Source: Saturnia japonica (Eukaryota > Arthropoda > Insecta > Lepidoptera > Saturniidae). Taken from it: 64,000 nt of DNA. The stretch is taken from positions 186,001 through 250,000 of the forward strand of contig CM065324.1 of assembly GCA_033032175.1 (NCBI GenBank). The letters are read 5' to 3'. The notes under the pieces are model-generated. The model made no database searches, was not told the origin of the DNA, and saw only the letters and a list, made by a program, of their open reading frames with translations. A program made the translations under genes and the position numbers. Shown here piece by piece: positions 23,901 through 33,926 of this stretch; position 1 is the first letter of the stretch, and each line of letters opens with the position of its first letter.

Positions 23901-26900
23901 CATGGCTGGTGTTATTAAATTTAATAAATCGAATCCAAAAGACAAACTTAACTCTGGACATATAGGCATTGGAGGCTCTCCATGCTGAGACTAGAATAAA
24001 AGCTAAAGTTAATGGTTACAAATTTGACTGGATAAAAAATGGATGCATATTTCTTCGAAAAACCGATACATCTGAACACATCCTAATCCGTGATAAAGAG
24101 ACACTTGAAAGATTGTAATAATCTAATTCTGAATTTTCACGTAATTTTTTGCTTGTTTAAATTTGCTTTTTATTTAGTTTATAATTATTCACATTCGATG
24201 ATTTAAAAATATATTAGCAGAATGTTAGAGGTCTTCGTAGTACAAGGTGTCCAGAAAGGGTATCGGGTATTTGTAAGTTCAATGAAACAAAAATTATTTG
24301 TATGCAATAAAAAAGTTTATTGTTTATTATTAGCATATGAATTGGAGAATTATTTGGAAAAGATGATGTTATCCAAATGATGACCGTTACGTTGCTGGCA
24401 CTCTTCTAAATGGAAACGAAGATTGGCGATAACACGTTGACACATAGCTATCGATATTGCTGCCATTTCTGACCTGATGTTTTGCTTTAACTGGATTAGA
24501 TTCGTCGGATTGTTTTGATAAACCTTTCTTTTAAGGTGTCCCCATGCAAAATAGTCAAGCGGGCTAAGGTCGGGACTTCTGGGAGGCCAGTTGATGTTAC
24601 CCCTTCGCGAAATTACTTTATTAGGGAATAATTCGTTAACAACTTCCATTGAGTCATTTGAGGTATGGCAAGTGGCCCCATCTTGCTGGAACCACGTTCT
24701 TGAGTTGAAACCTGCAAACTCCTGCAACTCTGGGACCAAAAAAATTCGCTACATATCGCAATAACGGTCACTATTCACATTAATTGCTCGGCCTCGTTGA
24801 TCTTCATGAAAATAAGGACCAATTATGCCTTTAGCAGACATAGCGGCCCAAACAACGACCTTTGGGCTATGCAGGGGTCGTTCATGCTTTCGTCTCGGAT
24901 TCTCCACTGCCCAGTACCGACAATTCTGCTTATTAACATGACCATTCAGGTGAAAATTTATTTCGTCACTGAACAGTATGTTGTTAAAGTTGTTAAATCG
25001 CTGCAGCATTTCGTTCGCAAAATTCAGTCGATTAGCATAGTCCGTATCCTTCAATTCTTGAACCAATTGAATTTTATAGGCTTTTAGATGTAAGTCTTTG
25101 TTTAAAATTGAATGTAAAGACGATTTTTTGATGTTCAACGCTTGGCTTCGCTTTCGGATGGATAAAGATGGATTTTGACGAACCGACGCCTCAACTTCTT
25201 CAATTGTTTCTTCATCGCGAACTGAACGAGGACGACCAGAGTTTTGAATTTTAACTGTCGCACCTGTATTCTCGAACATCCTGATCCATTTCCTAATGCT
25301 ATCGTCACTTGGCGCGTGGCGTGTACGATATTCCGCACGATAGAGACGTTGAGCAGTCACTATTGAATCACCATTACGATAATACGCTCGTACGCAAAAT
25401 GCGCGATGCGTCCCCGAGTACTGTTCCATCTTGACTAAAACTCCACAAAATGGCGGACGCCACGAACCCCTCCCCGCACCCTTTAGACGCCCCGTTTCGA
25501 ATATGGCGCGAAAACAAATACCCGATACCCTTTCTGGACACCTTGTAAAACTCATGAAGTTAACCTTAATATCCTAAATAATGACTATGATATTTATGTT
25601 TTTACAGAGACTTGGTTGAATAGTAGCGTTTTTGATGGTGAGATCTTTGATAATAGATACACGATTTACAGACGTGATAGATTGTCCAGCGGATTTCATA
25701 ATATGAAAAAAGGCGGTGGAGTTTTAATAGTAGTTTCAAACTTTTTATGTCCAAGTCGGTTACCTGAATGGGAAAGTCATTGCGAAGATTTATGAGTCAA
25801 ACTACAAGTTACAATAAATGCACGACGTGAACAACTAGTCATATGCGCAGTTAGCCACCTCCCGTTAGCCACATAATTCTTGAGTCTTTCCTAACCAATG
25901 CAAATAAAGTTTTGGAAAATAATTCTAAAATTATAATTCTTGGTGATTTTAATTTAAGCGAAATTAACTGTGTGCTTAGTGTGAGTTTTTCAAATAATTG
26001 TAGTTTACGTAACTTTCTCGTCAACGTTTGAAACGTCAAACTTTTCGGCAATAATAATTGCGCGAGTGCGAGTTTTATGTTGGCTACTCTGCAGCGTGTA
26101 TGAATATACGACCAAGTTGAAAAACCGATTTCAACAGTATTCACGTATTGGGTAGATGAATACTGAATTTGGTTGAGTTTTTCGGTGTTAGATAGCCATG
26201 TCTATTTTTTTTTTACTTTGTTGATGTGTTTCGTGGAGATAAAAATATTAAACAATGAAGACAAGCATATCGCAATTTGATATAATGATCACTTTTATGG
26301 AGTATTATTTTATTTTGAATACTTTATAATTAGGCTAAATATTAAATTTCGCGATGTGGAAACAAATACATAGTTTTTGAATTATTATTTAATAGGTTTT
26401 TTTTTTAAATATGACAATACATAATTATATATCAGTACTAAAAAGTTGTAATAAAATGAATATAGGTAAAAATGTTTATGTATGTTATTTTCGTCAATTA
26501 TTTTGTATTATTAATAGATAAACCCATTGCTTATTATTTCTGTAGATATAAAATTTAATTTAAAATGTCGTTATATTTTTCTTTACGTGTTGTTGTTAAT
26601 TTTTAAACAATTATTGTTTGGTTTACGTCTTACGACTGTTTTCGATATATATAAATACGATTTCAATATTATGTGCCGTTTTAAGTGTTGCATATAATTT
26701 TAATATAATTATAATAATCATATAAATATATAAATAAAATATATAAGTAACTATATAATATAATAATATAATTATAACTATAATTTAGCGGTAAAATTGC
26801 TTACATTTTGAACTGTAATCACAAATAATATAATATAATATAGAACAAATTGTGCAAATATATTAATTCCTAAACCATGTATCCGAGTTCATTAATTGGA

Positions 26901-29900
26901 TCAAATATCACACGAAAATATTCTCGTATTTAAAAAAATATTTAATGCGTTCCTCTTGAGCACGGGCAAAAGAAAGAAGCCTCCAAGGAAAATAAAGTCT
27001 CCGAGTGACCTTTGCCATACATTTTAATTAATCAGTATAACAACTTTTGGCCTCTCTCACTACAAAAACCCAAGTGAATGACTCTACTATCACGTCAGCG
27101 TCTGTTTATTATTCGAACTGTCAAAATGTGTCCAACTTGTAACTCACACTCGCAATATCATTGGCATACATATGCAAACGTCAACTGCGTAGTAAGTGTA
27201 TCGTTCGTCGCTAATTATTTAGTCAAAAAATCAAAATCAAAATAATATTTATTCAATTTAGGCCCTAAAAAGGCACTTATGAATGTCAAAACACTACTGC
27301 CGGTTCGGAAAATATCCCAGACATCGAGAAAAACCGGTAAGAAACTCGATCGGGTTTATCTCTTTTTTTTTTTGTTAACTGTACAAATGTTACAAATATA
27401 ACAGGTACAATAATAATATATTAGTGGATGCACAGAGAGGGAGTCACTTCCAGACATCACTATCATTCACATAATTATTCACCCTATAATAACCTTTTGA
27501 CAGAAAAAACCCGCTTGACATGGTCCTTGAACTTGTTGTCAGGTAAATCAGTAATGTGCTTCGGGATCTTGTTATAGAACCTAACACTATTACCTAAAAA
27601 ACTTTTATTAGTCTTACTAAGTCTAAAACACGGTACGACTAATTTATCTTTATTTCTAGTATTTACATTGTGCTGATCTTTGACAAAATCCAGCTTGTCT
27701 AAGTTTTTACGGACATACATTATGTTATCAAAGATGTATTGGGAGGGCAAAGTTAAAATAATAAATTCCTGAAACTTGTTCTTTAGTGATTCGCGGGGTC
27801 CCATATTGTAAATTGCTCGAACTGCCCGCTTTTGTAATATAAATATGGTATCTACCTCAGCTGCTGAACCCCACAGCAAAATACCGTAAGACATTAAGCT
27901 ATGAAAGTAAGCGAAGTAGACTAACCTAGCGGTGGCAATATCTGTTAACTGGCGAATTTTGCGTACTGCGAATGCAGCAGAACTTAATCATCCCGCCAAA
28001 GTTTTAATATGCGGAATGTAAACAACAAATCTTGCACTCGCATATTATTTTTCGTAAACTATCCCCAAATGCGTTGTTTGTTTCTCCATACAAATTGTCA
28101 CGTTAACGCAAACGTGATATTGACAGTTAAAAACTCACACTAGGCACACTGGTCACATTTAGACAGTAGCCTATGTTTTCATAGCAATAATAGTTTGGCT
28201 GTATCCTTAATTGATTTCTTTGCAGAGAATGACCTTTTAAAGCTGACTACAACAAAATTAATTCTGAATTAAATAATATTGCATGGACGGAAGTTTTTTC
28301 TCATTCTCTCGATGTAAACGACATGGTTGATAACTTCTATAAATATTGTATGAAATAATTGAAAAACACGCCCAAAAATTAGCTATACTAGCAAACGATA
28401 TCCTATTTGGTTTTCTCGTATTATATCATTATTAAAAAAGAAAAATAAATTAAAATTGAAAATCAAAAAGTTTAATAATGCACTCGAAAAGTTAAAGTTT
28501 GTTTTTCTAAGAGCCGAAAGTAGCAAACTTATCAGATCCAACTTTAAATCCTATATTGAACAAACGGAGATGAACTTATCAAAAAATCCAAAACTCTTCT
28601 GAACTTATATAAAAAATATGCGAAAAAGAACAGGTAATTACCCAAGCCTTATGAGTCTAGGAGCTGAAACTGCTTTCTTTGTCTCAGATATATGTAATCT
28701 ATTTTCTAAACATTTACTCGTCTTTATCAAATGCAGATGTTTTCTTATCTTCTTACAATAACTCTTCATCAAACGAAATCCAAACTGTTTCTTCTATCCA
28801 ATGTACTTCTATTTGTAATATTTCTTTTACACATGATGAAGTTTACACAGCTTTAAATAAAGTTAACATACATAAGGGGGCAGGACTTGACACTCTGTCT
28901 TCTATATTTATAAACAACTGTGCTAAATCACTTAGTTTTCCTTTAATAAAGATTAATAATAAAATAATAAGTCAATTAATACTGGTACATTTCCCTTTAC
29001 ATGGAAAAAGCCAATTTATTGCCTATATTAAAAAGGGTGATTCCTGTTGTATTCTAAATTATAGACCTATCTCCATATTATTCGTACTGGCCAAAGTATT
29101 TGAAAAGTTAGTAATCCCCATATAAGTAGACATATCAGACCATACATTACTCCTCACCAACATGGCTTTCTGACTGGAAGATCTACTAATACTAATCTTA
29201 CGAACTATATAGCAGACTCTGTGGATTCGGCGGTACAGGTAGTGCTATCCTTACTGATTTCTCGAAAGCCTTTGATACAGTTAATCATAGTATTCTAATA
29301 AAAAAAATGTCAAGTTATGGTATTGGTGGAATATTATTACAATGACTTTCTTCTTACTTAAAAAACCACCAATAAGTCGTTATTGTCGAGGGATATCAAT
29401 CTGAACCATTTAAAATATTATCTGGTGTCCCACAAGGGTCAATATTTGGACCTCTTTTGTTCAATATATATATCAATGATGTATCTCTGTTGGGTACGCG
29501 TCACTTCTCCTCTGCGTGAGGGAGGGCGGTGGGGTGGGATAGGGTGTGACGCTTCCCCGGCTTGGACGGGCGTTTTTGTTACGCCGGATGTCCGTCTCGT
29601 AGACGCCGTACGGATGCCAGTGGAGCGCGATGGTAGTGAGGGGGTCCGGGAGGTGCAATAATGCACGACCGCTTGAGGTGCCGGGTCTTGAATGAAACTC
29701 GAACTCTTGTTTAATGCTCGCAGGACGGCCAAAGCTTTCTGCTTGTAGTTACTTGTACTCGATGATTTGTCGCCGTCCCCATACGGCGCCTCTTCGAGCT
29801 TAAGTAGTTCGGAGAGTGACCGTAAGGAGATCCCCGCTTCAATTCGTATTTTTATGTTTGTTTTTACTTTGGTCACCTGTTAATTGCTCTATATTTCTTT

Positions 29901-32900
29901 CTTTATATACATTGTGTACACATGTCATATACCAAAAGATTCCTTATTGTAATAGCTATTCCATTGAACGTTCACATATTATATACATCAAGTACATATT
30001 CGGTATATAAGCCAAAAACAATGTAATTTACGGATGGCATCACCGCTTTCCGTTCGTAAAGTTACTATAACATTGAATATTCTCACTGTATCGACTTATT
30101 CTATGCATTTACCTATTCTATAATAATTCTATTTCCATATATGTAACACACAATATATAAGCATTTATATATAACTTAATACATAACATGCAATTTGTAG
30201 CATAGTTTTAGAACTCTAAAATCTGCATCCCTAACGTAATAAAAAATGTCTCAAATGAACTTGTTATGAAGCCTGAACAAATTGCCGAAGCCTTCGCTGA
30301 TCAGTTTAAATTGAACTTTGTCAACGAGCCTGATGGACCGATGCCAAATATCAACGTTCCTAGAGTCATAAACGCTATTCAAGACTTAAGTATTACTGGA
30401 GACTTAGTAAGAAAGAAGTTATCTAGCTTCAGTGATACTACAGCATCAGGGCCAGACGACATACCCTCAGTGGTATTGAAAAAATGCTCAGGAGCTCTAA
30501 GCGACGAAATAGCGAAAATGATGAACAAATCTCTGAAGGATGGAATAGTGCCAGCTGACTGGAAAACGGCAAATGTAGTACCGATTTATAAAAAAGGAAA
30601 TAAATTACTGCCCGTCAACTATAGGCCCATAAGTTTGACCAGTGTATTGTGCAAAACCATGGAGATGATGATAGCTTGCCACATAAGAGAATTTCTAATA
30701 CATGAAAAGATTACCCTGGATGAGCAGCATGGTTTCATCCCAAAACGATCTGTTACAACCAATTTACTAAATTGCTTAAACGAGTGAACACGGAACCATA
30801 GTAATGGACAGCCAACAGATATCATTTACTTGGATTATGAGAAGGCATTTGACCGTGTTCCTCTGAAACGCCTCATACACAAATTGGAACACCTTGGCAT
30901 ACGTGGATGCATTTTAGCCTGGATATGCGACTTCCTTTCTGGTAGAACGTTTCGGGTGCGCATTGGCGAAGTCATGTCCGATCCGCGAAGTGTCCTCAGT
31001 GGCGTTCCTCAAGGTTCGGTGCTTGGTCCATTGCTCTTTATCTTGTTCCTCTCAGACTTGAAAAGTACTCTGCAACTACCTTTTTCGCTTTTTGCTGATG
31101 ATACCAAATTTTTTGCTAACCCTCGAAGCAACTGGCGAGCTATACAGAATGACCTTAATGCGAATTTTAAGTGGACTCATGACTGGCTTCTAACTTTAAA
31201 TGTGAATAAGTGCTCCGTGCTACACATTGGTAGTAATAATCCTTGTCAGATATACTATCTTGGTGGTGAACAATTAACCGCAGTTGAAACACAAAGGGAC
31301 TTGGGAGTTACAGTATCCTAAGATCTTAAATGGGGAACTCATGTGCTTGGGGTTGTGAAGAAAACTAATTTGATCCTTTATATCATTCGCAAGGCATTTA
31401 AATTCCTAACAGCTAAAACTTTTATAAAGTTATACAAGACCTATATTAGACCACTTCTTGAACATGCTTATATTATCTGGGATCCCTACTTCAAAAAAGA
31501 CATTAAGCTCATTGAAAATGTACAGAGAAGGGCTACTAAGATGGTGTATGCAACGCGTAACTTACCCTATGAACAGCGCCTCATAAACCTTGGCCTTACC
31601 ACACTAGAACACCGTAGACAAAGGGGCAGGTTAATCGAAACTTATAAAATCCTCACTAATTATTACGATGTGCCCAGCCTTAAAGATATGTTTAAGTCAA
31701 ATGAAAATAAACACCTACGAGGTCATCCCTTGAAACTTTGGGAGTTCCCAGCAAAAAGAAACCCAATGAAGCAGTTCTTGCCTAACAGAGTGGTCACAGC
31801 ATGGAACAAACTTCCAGAAAAAGTTGTGATGGCTCCTACCATAACCTCCTTTAAGAGCAGATTGGACAAGGAAGATATCTCCAAGCTATTTGATACGCAC
31901 GCTTCAGCTAATTAGCTGCTAGTGTGTCTTACCAAATAATAATAATAATAATAGTTGCTAACATTTCTCTATAATTTTATCTATATCAGTGTATTCTATC
32001 ATGACACTATAGTACACAACACATAAACACAATAATATAACATAATAACCTAACACAAGACACAAAAATAACAGTTCTGTCGCCAACAATCTCAATGTTT
32101 TGTTAATTCTTCTTGCTTTATGTTTGCGGATGACCTTAAGATTGCACGTAGAATTCATAACATAAATGATGTTAACAAATTGCAATCTGATTTAAATAGA
32201 CTATTTGTATGGTGTGAGGTTAACTTTATGTCTTTGAACATAAATAAATGTAATCATATAAAGTTTAGCAGAAAGAGAGAACTAATCCCGTCAACATATT
32301 ACATTAATAATGTTCCAATACAAGAGATTACTTGGATTAGAGGTCTTGGAGTCTTCTTTGATACTCACCTAAAGTTTGACTTCCACATAAATAACATTTG
32401 TATATCTGCACGCAAAATGTTAGGGTTTGTGTTCAGAAATAGTAAGCTTTTCAACAACCCATATATTAAAAAACTTTTGTACTGTGCATATGTTAGAAGC
32501 CAGCTTGAGTATTGTTCTACTATATGGTGTCCTCACTATCAAACATATATAAACCGCATTGAAAGTATTCAAATGCGATTCACTATGGTTTCCTTACCAG
32601 ATACTAAGAAATTTGCTCCATATTATGACAGATTAAAAGAAATTAAACTTATATCTTTAAATAACAGACAGATTTTGCTTAACATGATCTATTTATATAA
32701 ACTTTTTAATAACCTCATTGACAATTTACAACTTTTGGAGAAATTTAACATTAATGTACCTCTTAGGTTACCTAGAAATCCAGTCCCTTTATTTGGTCAT
32801 AAATGCTATAGAACCAATCTTGGACACTACTCAATAGTTGCTAGATTATCACGTCAATATAACCAGCTGGTTAAAAAAGATGACACCATTGATATATTTG

Positions 32901-33849
32901 CCAATTCACCTTCTCAGTTTAAAATAAAAATTTAATCTCTGTTAGCTTCATGATTTTTATTTTATGATTATGTTGAACAGCTTTTTTTATTGTATTTTTT
33001 TTTTAATTCAAAAATTTCAATTGCGTTTTAGCTATGTATATAGTTTAACTTACTTTAACTTATTTTAATCTTAAATCTTATTTTCATTCTTTAATAATAA
33101 TTTTATTTGAAGAATTTTTATGGTTCTTTATTATGACATATTAAGTAATAATTTAACAATAATTTTCTAGGTAGATAAATTGGATTCTTATTATAACCAT
33201 TCATTTATTGATTTCATGCATGCTGTGGCTGATAGGCTGTAATTAGTTATTCATTAATCTTATTACTTATTGACTATTATTTATGTATCTTTATTAATGA
33301 CTTTGTCAATCCAAATAAATAAATAAAAAACTATAAAAATAAGGAACCAATGCACTATGAGAATTTTTAATGTTCAACTGCCATACAGTACCAATTTTCT
33401 GTCCAACGTCTTAAAATTAGATATTTTATGTGACTTTGATTATGTGCACTGTTGGATATTGAATCTGAATAATGTTAAAACTCTTGTACTGAACAAGTAC
33501 CCAGACTTCCATTCTGATTCAGTATCCTTCTAACACACAAAAGAGTAACACCAGTCTGTAAAGAGCTCTTGACTGAACAAAAGCCTTATCTCATGGAAAG
33601 ATATTGAGCAATATTATGCTAAGTTTAATAACGGAAAGCGACAAGAAGTATTATGAAGAAGTAGAATATTAAACAAAACTTAAAAAGTACCTTAGTATTG
33701 CTAAGTTGCAATAGCATAGCCCTGAGCGGCATCTGACCGACCGGCGCCTCAGCATCGTGCTCTTCTGGTGTGACAAGTTCGGTGTCGGTATTACCGCACA
33801 CGCAACACGACTCGGCCTCTAGTTCCAGTTTCAAAACTTCTGTTGTCAT
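14966..33849 (-). CDS. ZAD-domain C2H2 zinc-finger transcription factor
   Basis: Eight exons, in minus order: 33849-33691, 21786-21659, 20829-20616, 19423-19256, 18606-18347, 17761-17639, 16310-16241 and 15112-14966. All phases agree; 422 aa. Residues ~15-90 form a ZAD dimerisation domain with two CxxC pairs (CCVC, LCTSC), encoded by exons 1 and 2 on either side of an 11.9-kb intron. An acidic Ala/Glu linker follows. Seven zinc fingers run from ~157 to ~371: fingers 1, 2, 4, 5 and 7 are C2H2, finger 3 ends H-x3-C, and finger 6 has a C-x4-C knuckle. Fingers 1, 3, 6 and 7 are each completed only across a splice junction, which confirms the exon joins. The last exon is Glu/Asp/Tyr-rich, with a clean acceptor and an AATAAATAAA poly(A) signal (plus 14864-14873). 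ZAD proteins are insect nuclear DNA-binding factors; this one's target is unknown. The terminal exon is inferred from phase and codon content. Confidence 0.9.
15173..15612. mobile_element. MITE with GGGCGTTCAAGTATTACGTAA inverted ends
   Basis: The left end reads GGGCGTTCAAGTATTACGTA and the right end is its exact inverse. About 440 bp, no coding capacity. It lies in the last intron of the zinc-finger gene, 60 bp upstream (on the minus strand) of the last exon. A related copy is at 45250-45767. Confidence 0.75.
15655..15900 (+). repeat. tRNA-derived SINE
   Basis: AATGGCTCAGTGGTAGCG resembles a tRNA A box, and AGTTTGAATCTCTA, about 35 bp later, resembles a B box, as in the tRNA-related head of a SINE. 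The body has the GTGGTAGGGCTTT and GTCTGGCTAGCTACTACC blocks that I associate with lepidopteran SINEs. It probably does not encode a functional tRNA: no clean cloverleaf is apparent. Confidence 0.65.
16757..17098 (-). mobile_element. LINE 3' fragment in zinc-finger gene intron
   Basis: ATAATCTTTATTCAATTTAG and the following ACGTCAAAACACTACTGCCG block match the 3' UTR of the 27231-27979 family, read on the minus strand. It runs into coding remnants (TTAACTTGTTGTCCTTCGGG). It lies between the exons at 16310 and 17639, in sense with the gene. Confidence 0.75.
22383..22877 (+). pseudogene. LINE ORF1, N-terminal part with PHD-like finger
   Basis: This stretch opens [18 protein letters not shown] and carries a C-x2-C ... 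C-x2-C ... H-x2-C ... C-x2-C pattern, like the PHD-type finger of CR1/Jockey-group ORF1 proteins that bind nucleic acid. An Asn/Ser-rich linker and an amphipathic helix follow. It is cut near 22877 by an LTR-like insertion; coiled-coil coding resumes near 23569, displaced by one base. Confidence 0.7.
22878..23562. mobile_element. Probable solo LTR inserted in LINE ORF1
   Basis: About 685 bp of unrelated sequence interrupts the LINE ORF1. It begins TGTTTCATATG and ends near AATAAACAAT, flanked on both sides by ATTAAG (22872-22877 and 23563-23568), a likely 6-bp target duplication. Inside are a TATA-like element (TTAAATATAGCG near 23305), a candidate initiator downstream of it, and AATAAA near 23466, an order that fits U3-R-U5 of an LTR. 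The terminal CA lies 2 bp inside the inferred end, so the exact right edge is uncertain. No coding domain is visible. Confidence 0.55.
23569..24118 (+). pseudogene. LINE ORF1, C-terminal part, frameshifted
   Basis: Coiled-coil residues ([20 protein letters not shown]) are followed by an RRM-like core ([10 protein letters not shown]). A frameshift near 23830 moves the continuation ([20 protein letters not shown]) to another frame, and a further frame change follows near 23980. The chain ends with a stop at 24116-24118. This is the downstream half of the ORF1 that begins at 22383. Confidence 0.65.
24243..25545 (-). mobile_element. Tc1/mariner-superfamily transposon, complete ends
   Basis: A 1303-bp element with perfect 31-bp terminal inverted repeats (outer bases CAAGGTGTCCAGAAAGGG) flanked by TA on both sides (24241-24242 and 25546-25547), the hallmark target duplication of this superfamily. 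It encodes a transposase on the minus strand and sits in the LINE ORF2. Removing the element plus one TA restores the LINE endonuclease frame, with AATGTTAGAGGTCTTCGT on the left leading into the TETWLN region on the right. Confidence 0.93.
24350..25429 (-). pseudogene. Mariner-type transposase with one in-frame stop
   Basis: Starting at [20 protein letters not shown], a helix-turn-helix pair (..[14 protein letters not shown].., ..[20 protein letters not shown]..) precedes a DDE/D catalytic domain. The triad is D in [10 protein letters not shown] in [12 protein letters not shown], and D in [14 protein letters not shown] count 41 residues between the last two, suggesting the DD41D group rather than classical DD34D mariner. 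The frame is open over 359 positions except one TAG at 24749-24751, so this copy is probably inactive. Length is normal for the superfamily. Confidence 0.88.
25971..28147. mobile_element. Non-autonomous TIR element nested in LINE ORF2
   Basis: This element interrupts the LINE ORF2 just after the GDFNL endonuclease motif. Its ends are inverted repeats of about 20 bp (left TGTGCTTAGTGTGAGTTTTT; right, on the other strand, GTGCCTAGTGTGAGTTTTT). ACTG occurs on both sides (25967-25970 and 28148-28151) as a likely 4-bp target duplication, and removal restores the LINE frame. The inside is very AT-rich with no transposase seen. A LINE 3' fragment (27231-27979) lies within it. The superfamily is not determined. 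Confidence 0.65.
27231..27979 (-). mobile_element. 5'-truncated LINE fragment (reverse-transcriptase C-terminus)
   Basis: On the minus strand this encodes the region after the polymerase core of a Jockey/CR1-like LINE ([47 protein letters not shown]-like and [12 protein letters not shown] segments) and a 3' UTR ending in TTGAATAAATATTATTTTG. The open stretch 27484-27894 is the longest intact part. It belongs to the same family as the fragments at 3351, 16757, 46190 and 60752. It lies inside the TIR element at 25971-28147. Confidence 0.8.
28679..29487 (+). pseudogene. LINE ORF2, reverse-transcriptase fingers and palm
   Basis: This is a broken reverse-transcriptase domain of the intronic [21 protein letters not shown] matches the region before the palm, followed by a frameshifted NYRPIS block, [12 protein letters not shown] and [20 protein letters not shown]. 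At 29487 the chain stops where an LTR element enters, and it resumes at 32094 with the FADD catalytic motif. Confidence 0.75.
29488..32088. mobile_element. LTR insertion in LINE reverse transcriptase, itself split by another LINE
   Basis: The block begins TGTTGG and ends CCAACA, typical LTR termini, with the 5-bp duplication ATCTC on both sides (29483-29487 and 32089-32093). Removing it with one ATCTC rejoins the two halves of the LINE reverse transcriptase in frame. Only about 0.9 kb belongs to the LTR itself (left part ~29488-30240, right part ~31950-32088), so it looks like a solo LTR. A TATA-like stretch (GTATATAAGCC) lies near 30002. A second LINE occupies the middle. Confidence 0.78.
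30240..31945 (+). mobile_element. 5'-truncated LINE nested inside the LTR
   Basis: A LINE fragment covering the reverse transcriptase and the C-terminal domain, ending in a (AAT)n tail at about 31937. From 30266 to 31915 the reading frame never shifts; only two stop codons, at 30785-30787 and 31319-31321, break it. Motifs: [58 protein letters not shown], then [19 protein letters not shown]. It is less decayed than the LINE that holds it, consistent with being the youngest layer here. The clade is Jockey/CR1-like; no endonuclease is left. Confidence 0.87.
32094..32935 (+). pseudogene. LINE ORF2, catalytic FADD motif to C-terminus
   Basis: This continues the reverse transcriptase cut at 29487. 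[14 protein letters not shown] contains the catalytic Asp pair. Thumb and C-terminal segments follow ([46 protein letters not shown]) to a stop at 32933-32935. This section is fully open. An A/T-rich 3' UTR with short AATA repeats runs to about 33327. Confidence 0.8.
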
Positions 33850-33926
33850 GTTTAAATGGTTTTATTTTTCATATCAAATCTTGTATTCCTTTATTCAGTC
33901 TACTATTTACAAATTACTCTTTTACT

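Larger units (their letters stand above)
22330..33327 (+). mobile_element. Non-LTR retrotransposon (Jockey/CR1-like LINE) split by four insertions
   Basis: A LINE lies antisense inside intron 1 of the zinc-finger gene. ORF1 starts at 22383 with a PHD-like Cys/His knuckle (YCAACSY...CIKC..FYHFEC...WICTVC) and a coiled-coil stretch, and ends near 24118. ORF2 holds an APE endonuclease ([15 protein letters not shown]), a reverse transcriptase ([21 protein letters not shown]) and a C-terminal region ending at 32935, followed by an A/T-rich 3' UTR. Segments of the element: 22330-22877, 23563-24242, 25546-25970, 28148-29487 and 32089-33327, about 4.2 kb once the insertions are set aside. Stops and frameshifts (for example near 25794 and 28357) show it is dead. 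The 5' limit and exact clade are uncertain. Confidence 0.8.

Noticed and set aside
29439..29876. 145-residue minus-strand frame
   Set aside because: It falls in the LTR inserted at 29488 and shows no protein domain.
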